From Thermoplasmatota archaeon (GTDB lineage: Archaea > Thermoplasmatota > Thermoplasmata > RBG-16-68-12 > JAJISG01): a stretch of 9,348 nucleotides of DNA. The stretch covers positions 1 through 9,348 of the forward strand of contig JAJISG010000203.1 of the NCBI GenBank assembly GCA_022848835.1, given 5' to 3'. Shown here one piece after another: positions 5,072 through 9,348 of the stretch (its first letter is position 1; each line of letters begins with the position of its first letter). The notes beneath the pieces were generated by a model. It saw only the letters and a program-made list of their open reading frames with translations, searched no databases and was not told the DNA's origin. Position numbers and translations under genes: made by a program.

Positions 5072-6007
5072 ATGACAGGCATGAAAGCGACTATCCTCGG
5101 AGCACTGCTCGTGGTGGCTCTCCTCGTTGCTGCGGTCCCGGCCGCCGCCCACGAGCGCACCTTGAGCATCGAGATTGATGATGATGCCCGATTGGAGATA
5201 AGGTCGGAGACGGAGATTTCAGCAGACGAGGTCGACTTCAGGTTCAAGGCCGAACATACAAGCCGGCCGAAGCTGGCCGTCGAAGTCGAGAAGGAGACGG
5301 AAAACGAAACTGTCGAGGTGGAGGTCGAGATCGAGTTCAGCGCGACATTCCGGGAGGTCTTCGAGTTCGAGGATGCAAACGGCAATGGAGTCTACGACCC
5401 TGAGGAGGCCCTATTGTCGAGTGTCCGTCTCGATAACCTGACCTTTGCTCCCATCGAGGTGGCGAGCCACTCTGCCGACGGTATCGTGGGCTTCAAGGTC
5501 ACCATGCTCGGCACCCAGGACGGTTTCTCCTTTGGTCTCGTGAGCTACATCTTCCCATCCAGCGCCCAGATCAACGGCACTCTCGTGCCCGAGCAGGCTG
5601 TGAAGGTCGACATCCTACTGGAAGGCTACATATTCACCTCTGACACGAGCCTCCTGGGTCTGGAGATCCGAGCGGAGTCCTCCGTCGAGCAGGAAACTGA
5701 ATTTGAGGACGGAAGCGAAGAGGTCAGGGTCAACATCGAGCGGGGTACAGCTTTCTTTGAGTGGGCCCCCGTGGCCCAAGTGGATGGCCAATCCGTCCCG
5801 GTCACCGCCCAGTGGCAGGCTGAAGGCGACCGGCTGTTCCTCTACTACCCCCACGGCGATGTCATTGTCCACGATCCAATGATGGGATTCAAGCTGGGCA
5901 CCTCCTCGACCTTCCTGAACTCGAGCATGATTGTTATGGTGGGGGTCCTCGCACTGACTGTCGTGGCCCTGGGCATCGTCGTCTTCAGGCGCAAGTCCCT
6001 ACGATGA
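5072..6007 (+). CDS. Secreted, C-terminally anchored surface protein with an EF-hand-type calcium loop
   Basis: The product is 311 aa. Residues 4-27 form a Sec signal peptide (MKATILGALLVVALLVAAVP then AAAHE, cleavage probably after AAA or AHA-like residues). Residues 284-305 form a single membrane helix followed by the positive tail FRRKSLR, so the bulk of the protein faces outside. The mature part is acidic and predicted to be mostly beta, with a Glu/Val-rich stretch at 70-90. At 99-112, FEDANGNGVYDPEE gives a full EF-hand loop with ligands Asp101, Asn103, Asn105, Asp109 and Glu112 and the conserved Gly106; similar D-x-N-G-N-G-x-Y-D-P-x-E loops occur in archaeal and bacterial exported proteins. 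N-glycosylation sequons at Asn79, Asn122, Asn168 and Asn283 could be used by surface glycosylation. It is divergent from a GT-C-like enzyme, and a GT4 gene converges on it. I do not recognise a named family; binding partner and role are unknown. Confidence 0.85.
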   Translation: MTGMKATILGALLVVALLVAAVPAAAHERTLSIEIDDDARLEIRSETEISADEVDFRFKAEHTSRPKLAVEVEKETENETVEVEVEIEFSATFREVFEFEDANGNGVYDPEEALLSSVRLDNLTFAPIEVASHSADGIVGFKVTMLGTQDGFSFGLVSYIFPSSAQINGTLVPEQAVKVDILLEGYIFTSDTSLLGLEIRAESSVEQETEFEDGSEEVRVNIERGTAFFEWAPVAQVDGQSVPVTAQWQAEGDRLFLYYPHGDVIVHDPMMGFKLGTSSTFLNSSMIVMVGVLALTVVALGIVVFRRKSLR

Positions 6008-6012
6008 GGACC

Positions 6013-6038
6013 CCTTCCCCCTTTCCTTTTTCTTATTC
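6013..6038 (+). terminator. Pyrimidine/T-rich transcription terminator
   Basis: Starting six bases after the TGA of the surface protein there is a run of C and T tracts ending in CTTTTTCTTATTC. Archaeal RNA polymerase stops at such T-rich stretches on the coding strand without needing a hairpin, and no strong stem is visible. It lies in the 132-bp gap before the convergent glycosyltransferase gene. Confidence 0.55.
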
Positions 6039-6139
6039 TGCCTATGAATGCACGTCCACGGTCCAGAAAAGATCTCCGTCCGATATTCAGAGGGACATTT
6101 GCTGGAAGCGGCCAGATATGGCCCCCATCAATAGCTGAA

Positions 6140-7300
6140 TCACGAGATGCATCCTCTGTACACCTCGATGGTCTCCTCCGTCACCCGATCCCAGCTGAAT
6201 CTCTCCTCCACGAGACGACGCCCTGACGAAGCGAGTCTACGACGGAGGTTATCATCCTTCATGAGCTCCCTCATACGTTGGGCCAATGCCTGAGCACTTC
6301 CAGCCTCGACCAAAAGGGCGTTTCGACCATCCTGCGCTACCTGCTGCACCCCTCCAACACCCGTAGTCACTACGGGAAGGCGTGCAGCCCATGCTTCAAG
6401 GAGGGTTAGGGGAAGACCCTCCCACAATGAGGGCAGGACGAAGGCGTGGGAGGAGGCGTAGAGACCGGTCAATCGCTCATCGTCCACCAATCCGAGAAAA
6501 TGGAGGTTGTGGAGTTCCATGGCCCTTGCCCTCCTCTCCAGCTTCCCCCTGTCGGGTCCCTCCCCGACCAGAAGCAGCTGAAACTCCTCCCCGGAATCCT
6601 CCAGAATGCTCGAGGCTTCCAAAAGGTAGACAAGCCCTTTCTGGGGAACAAGCCTACCGACGAAGAGGAAAGTGAAGACCTCGGGACTGCCGATTTCGAG
6701 GCCGTCAAACCTGGCCCAGTCCACGCCGTTGGGGATCCAGCGCGCCACTGAATGTGCGACACCCAAGCCCGACTCAAGGGACTTCCTGTCCACCGCTATC
6801 ACCGCATCGTAGGCCAAGGACAGGCTTAGCGCCTCCAGGGCTGTAAAGAGCAGAGCTCGCGGACCATATCCCAGCATCGCCGACCACTTTCCAGCATAGA
6901 CCCCATGGAGGGTGCGGACCAGGGGTATGCGAAGCTTCCTGCGAAGATATGCGGCGGGGAAGCTGCCCAAGGGACAATGAACATGGATGACATCATGAGG
7001 GCCGAGCTCTTTGACGCTATTCACAAGTAGAGGCGGGTAGAGAGACCTTCCTAACGGGTTTTCAAAGGAGCTCCTGGGGGGAAGGCGTACGACCCGAAAC
7101 CCGTCCATGCCGTCGCATCCCTCCGGCCTCACTCCGCCTTGGAGGTCTCGGGAGACGAGGTCCACTTCGATCCCCTTCGAGATGAGCCCTCTGACGAGAT
7201 GCAGAATGTGGAATTCGCCTCCTCCCACGCTGGGAAACCATCTCTCGGAGATCATCAATACCCGCAAGACCCTCCCCCCCAGGAAGGCCGCCAGGCTCAT
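6140..7300 (-). CDS. Glycosyltransferase family 4 (GT-B fold)
   Basis: From the ATG at 7300 the product is 386 aa. The N-terminal Rossmann domain begins VLRVLMISERWFPSVGGGEF (about 11-30); its GGGEFH loop is the family's glycine-rich acceptor/donor segment, followed by HVHCPLG (106-112) and LHGVY (131-135). The C-terminal nucleotide-sugar domain has NGVDWARF (191-198), VGRLVPQKGL (214-223, with the Arg and Lys that contact the diphosphate), VGEGPDRGKL (245-254) and the E-x7-E motif EGLPLTLLE (Glu294, Glu302). It is soluble, acts at the cytoplasmic face, and should transfer a sugar from a nucleotide donor to a glycan or lipid carrier; the sugar cannot be read from sequence. The start is uncertain. 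TTG at 7360 extends the frame, and TTG at 7267, right after GGGGAGG, would give the classic MRVLMI opening. The gene may supply glycans for the surface proteins encoded to its left. Confidence 0.9.
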   Translation of the reverse strand: MSLAAFLGGRVLRVLMISERWFPSVGGGEFHILHLVRGLISKGIEVDLVSRDLQGGVRPEGCDGMDGFRVVRLPPRSSFENPLGRSLYPPLLVNSVKELGPHDVIHVHCPLGSFPAAYLRRKLRIPLVRTLHGVYAGKWSAMLGYGPRALLFTALEALSLSLAYDAVIAVDRKSLESGLGVAHSVARWIPNGVDWARFDGLEIGSPEVFTFLFVGRLVPQKGLVYLLEASSILEDSGEEFQLLLVGEGPDRGKLERRARAMELHNLHFLGLVDDERLTGLYASSHAFVLPSLWEGLPLTLLEAWAARLPVVTTGVGGVQQVAQDGRNALLVEAGSAQALAQRMRELMKDDNLRRRLASSGRRLVEERFSWDRVTEETIEVYRGCIS

Positions 7301-7464
7301 AGTCTTTTTGCGGGCAGATGCGCCAAGATGCTGAGCGTGAACTGAATTCTGTCTCTTCAACGGCTCACTCCACAGGGCTGGACAAGGTCATGCGGAAGTC
7401 ATTGCTGCTCGAGACGCATCCAGAGTGGAGGTAGCGTGGCATGGATGACCAACCTAGATTAGTT

Positions 7465-7507
7465 ACAGGTCTCCTGTGCATATCGACAGCCTACAGTTTT
7501 TTGTAGG
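7465..7507 (+). promoter_or_regulatory. Two short hairpin-forming repeats upstream of the zinc-ribbon gene
   Basis: ACAGG-TCT-CCTGT (7465-7477) and CCTACA-GTTTTT-TGTAGG (7490-7507) are perfect short inverted repeats in the 169-bp divergent gap. The second ends inside the GGGGGAGG run at 7506-7513, so as RNA it could occlude that purine tract, and its T-rich loop could also act as a weak terminator. No clear TATA box is spaced correctly for the ATG at 7530. Function is not established. Confidence 0.25.
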
Positions 7508-7529
7508 GGGAGGATATGCTTACCGCTAG

Positions 7530-7796
7530 ATGCCCAAGAGGTGCCCTAGGTGCAACAGTAGGATCGAGGACCCCAGGGCCTTGGTGTGCCCGGTCTGCGA
7601 CTATTCCCTCCGGCTGCCTCTGGTGGGAATGGCGGGCGGCGTCTTGGTGGCGGGGGGCCTCTTCTCTTTCCTCTACGCCCTCTTCGCCGATGAACTGTGG
7701 GTGGAGATAGTAACCGGCGGGATCGCCGTCATAACCGTGGGAATGGTCGCCATACTGGTGGCAGGTCTGATTCTCGGCAAGGCCCGCCGCGCCTAG
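7530..7796 (+). CDS. Small zinc-ribbon membrane protein (hypothetical)
   Basis: The product is 88 aa. The N-terminus carries two CPxC knuckles, Cys5-x2-Cys8 and Cys20-x2-Cys23, a rubredoxin-like zinc ribbon. Two hydrophobic segments follow (about 31-52 and 58-83) joined by a short acidic turn (ADELW), and the protein ends in KARRA, so both termini are probably cytoplasmic. The layout of zinc ribbon plus two membrane helices is common among small archaeal proteins of unknown function. The start is secure: an in-frame TAG lies directly before the ATG, while the Cys pattern needs this frame. The GGGGGAGG at 7506-7513 is too far upstream for an ordinary ribosome site. Its TAG stop overlaps the TAG of the convergent DP2 gene. 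Confidence 0.72.
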   Translation: MPKRCPRCNSRIEDPRALVCPVCDYSLRLPLVGMAGGVLVAGGLFSFLYALFADELWVEIVTGGIAVITVGMVAILVAGLILGKARRA

Positions 7797-9348
7797 AGGA
7801 AGTCCTCCAGCCGTGAATCCAGCTTGCTCTCATCCTGGAAGATGGAGTCGATCGCCTCCTCCACAAGCTCTATCCTCTGTCTCACGTACGTAGATATCCC
7901 GTACTCCTCGGATATCCTCTTGGATACTTCCAGGTACTTCACTACGCTGCGCCTGTGGACTGTCATCGTCAAGTTTCCGCCACAGCTGAGGCACTTTCCC
8001 TTGAGGGGAATCCGACGATGCTTGGAATTGCACTTGGTGCACCTGAACTGCTGGCGAGTGAAAGCCCTCAGGTTCCCTATGAGGTCAGGCAGGAAATGAT
8101 GAGTGACGATTCGGGACACCACATCCTCGGCATCCACCGCTCTTATCCTCTTCGCCAGGTCCAACTGGTTCTCCATTTTCGCAATCATGCCTCCCTCCTT
8201 GTAAGCGGAACGAAGAGGCGCGTCCGCGATTTCCCCCACTCCATGAGTACAGCCGAAGCCCTCGAACTGAAGGACCGTACCGACCCGTTTCCCCACCGTG
8301 TCTATGGACTTCTCCACATCCCTAGGGTGGGCGAACTCCTCCGCAGCGTGGTAGAACTGAAGGGGGAAGAAGGAACAGACCTCCATGTTGTGGGCTTCCT
8401 TGTCGATCTCCCTCGGGTCGATCCTGGTACTGAGGACCAGGGGCGCGTCCATCAGGCCCCCCCTCTTTTCGGGCAGGAACTCCCGACTGAAGTTCAGAAG
8501 GCCGTCCATCAGTAGGACGACGGAATCCTCATCCCCATCTGCATCCCGCCTCTTGGCAGCGTGGAAGAAGGGGTGGGCGAAGCAGACCCGAGCGGGCGTG
8601 AGGCCCACAACGCGTGCCAGCACCCCAACAGAAGTGTGGGGAGCTAGGCCAAATACCAGATGTCCAATCAGGTCGTCGGGCTTCTGAAGACCGTAATAGG
8701 CTTCCATCCCGTATACCTTCACCAGGAGGTCATCCACAAAGCGGGATACCCTTAGCATGTACTCCCCGCAGAGGCGAGAGACCACGATGTCCTGGGGTTT
8801 GAGCTCGATGAGTTGCCTCTCATCGACCAGAGAGCTGCCCTCCACATCCTTAGTGTACCCTAGCTGTCTGGCCTTCTCCACCGTAAGCTCCACTTCCGAG
8901 GGTTTGAACTGAGTCAGAGGAAGGTTGGTCATGTCGAAACGTGTCGTACCATCCTTAAAGACGAATATGCCGTGCTTCGCTCTCAGTAAAGCCTTCTCCA
9001 GGGGCTCCGGGGTCTTATGTCGAGATATCATGCCCTTGACTAACTTTACGCCCTGTGTTCTCCCCTCCTTCAGCGAGGCGACGGCCTGGCGGTTCAGTTT
9101 TCTCAGGGGGATGGACTGCTCCACCACCCTGTCGAGGGCTATAGTGTGGCCTCCGCATGGACATCGGGGTAGGAACCAGGTCTTGCCGCAGCTCTCGCAT
9201 CTCCTGACCCCGACCTGCACAATGGTCCTGTCCTTTTCCAGGGCCTTGCTGAGGAGCCTTTGGGAACCACCGTTGCCTCCTATGGGGAAGAGGCCATGGG
9301 GCGGGGGCTTCATGAGTCGCTCCCTTGCCTTCTCCGGTCGTCCCATTC
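7793..9348 (-). CDS. polC: DNA polymerase D large subunit (DP2), C-terminal part, cut at window edge
   Basis: About 518 codons of the catalytic subunit of archaeal replicative polymerase PolD are present; the usual length is about 1,100-1,250 aa, so the N-terminal half lies beyond the right edge. The visible part opens with MGRPEKARERLMKPPPH, an internal DP2 signature and not a start. Counting from that Met, a zinc site has Cys50, Cys53, Cys62 and Cys64. The double-psi beta-barrel active site reads KRRDADGDED (265-274; plus-strand 8525-8554), followed by LLNFSREFLPEKRGGLMDAP. A second zinc site has Cys436, Cys439, Cys452 and Cys455. The end, SRLEDFL, resembles a PCNA-interacting box. Pyrococcal DP2 has Asn at the first position of the catalytic motif (N-C-D-G-D-E-D); here it is Asp. 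No intein interrupts the motif, a known intein site in other archaea. PolD pairs with DP1, which is not encoded in this window. Confidence 0.97.
   Translation of the reverse strand, partial: MGRPEKARERLMKPPPHGLFPIGGNGGSQRLLSKALEKDRTIVQVGVRRCESCGKTWFLPRCPCGGHTIALDRVVEQSIPLRKLNRQAVASLKEGRTQGVKLVKGMISRHKTPEPLEKALLRAKHGIFVFKDGTTRFDMTNLPLTQFKPSEVELTVEKARQLGYTKDVEGSSLVDERQLIELKPQDIVVSRLCGEYMLRVSRFVDDLLVKVYGMEAYYGLQKPDDLIGHLVFGLAPHTSVGVLARVVGLTPARVCFAHPFFHAAKRRDADGDEDSVVLLMDGLLNFSREFLPEKRGGLMDAPLVLSTRIDPREIDKEAHNMEVCSFFPLQFYHAAEEFAHPRDVEKSIDTVGKRVGTVLQFEGFGCTHGVGEIADAPLRSAYKEGGMIAKMENQLDLAKRIRAVDAEDVVSRIVTHHFLPDLIGNLRAFTRQQFRCTKCNSKHRRIPLKGKCLSCGGNLTMTVHRRSVVKYLEVSKRISEEYGISTYVRQRIELVEEAIDSIFQDESKLDSRLEDFL

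Noticed and set aside
5270..5340. Repetitive GAGGTCGAG-like stretch as a DNA repeat
   Set aside because: It encodes the Glu/Val-rich strand region of the surface protein (residues about 67-89); low-complexity coding explains it.
7516..7710. Frame starting at the ATG right after GGGGGAGG
   Set aside because: The overlapping frame from 7530 gives a proper zinc ribbon with four Cys and two membrane helices; the 7516 frame gives a Trp/Ser/Arg-rich nonsense product.
7955..8515. 186-codon plus-strand open frame opposite DP2
   Set aside because: It lies wholly antisense to a strongly conserved gene, and its translation has no recognisable domain; such long antisense frames are common in GC-rich DNA.
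9344..9346. ATG as the start of a 517-aa protein
   Set aside because: MGRPEKARER is an internal signature of DP2; the active-site domain is normally preceded by 600 or more residues, so the gene continues past the window edge.
1..9348. CRISPR array, insertion sequence, prophage or toxin-antitoxin module
   Set aside because: No regularly spaced direct repeats, transposase motifs, integrase, terminal inverted repeats or paired small toxin/antitoxin frames were seen on either strand.

Overview
The window is archaeal. The clearest markers are the C-terminal half of the large subunit (DP2) of the D-family DNA polymerase at the right edge, a tRNA-Thr gene interrupted by a 12-nt intron at the classic archaeal site 37/38, and AT-rich TATA boxes about 24-27 nt upstream of several start codons, as expected for mostly leaderless transcription. 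PolD argues against Crenarchaeota. Base composition is fairly GC-rich. A euryarchaeal or Thermoplasmatota-like lineage is my best guess, but Asgard or other PolD-bearing archaea cannot be excluded from sequence reading alone.

Layout, left to right. (1) 1-198, minus strand: the N-terminus of a radical SAM protein that runs off the left edge, with an intron-containing tRNA-Thr(UGU) upstream on the same strand. (2) 611-1387, plus: a flavin reductase/flavoredoxin-like FMN-binding protein with an unusual C-terminal beta-sandwich-like extension. (3) 1426-2418, minus: a cytosolic esterase-D-type alpha/beta hydrolase. It diverges from 2561-2956, plus: a small HTH regulator with a C-terminal Cys/His cluster. 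A nearly symmetrical 24-bp palindrome sits over the esterase TATA box, so this pair looks like a regulator and its target. (4) 2974-3227: a decayed or frameshifted MarR-like winged-helix gene. (5) 3254-4921, minus: a polytopic GT-C-like membrane glycosyltransferase. It diverges from 5072-6007, plus: a secreted, C-terminally membrane-anchored protein with an EF-hand-type calcium loop. (6) 6140-7300, minus: a GT4-family glycosyltransferase. (7) 7530-7796, plus: a small zinc-ribbon protein with two membrane helices, whose stop codon overlaps the stop of DP2 (7793-9348, minus) through a shared CTAG.

Genes 3254-7300 can be read as a loose cell-surface module: two glycosyltransferases flanking an anchored, sequon-bearing surface protein. 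Everything else looks like a mix of housekeeping genes (PolD, tRNA) and single-gene transcription units. I found no CRISPR array, insertion sequence, phage genes or recognisable defence system. The observations most worth following are the flavoredoxin/beta-sandwich fusion, the palindromic operator between the HTH gene and the esterase, the minimal tRNA intron, and the Asn-to-Asp change in the PolD catalytic motif.
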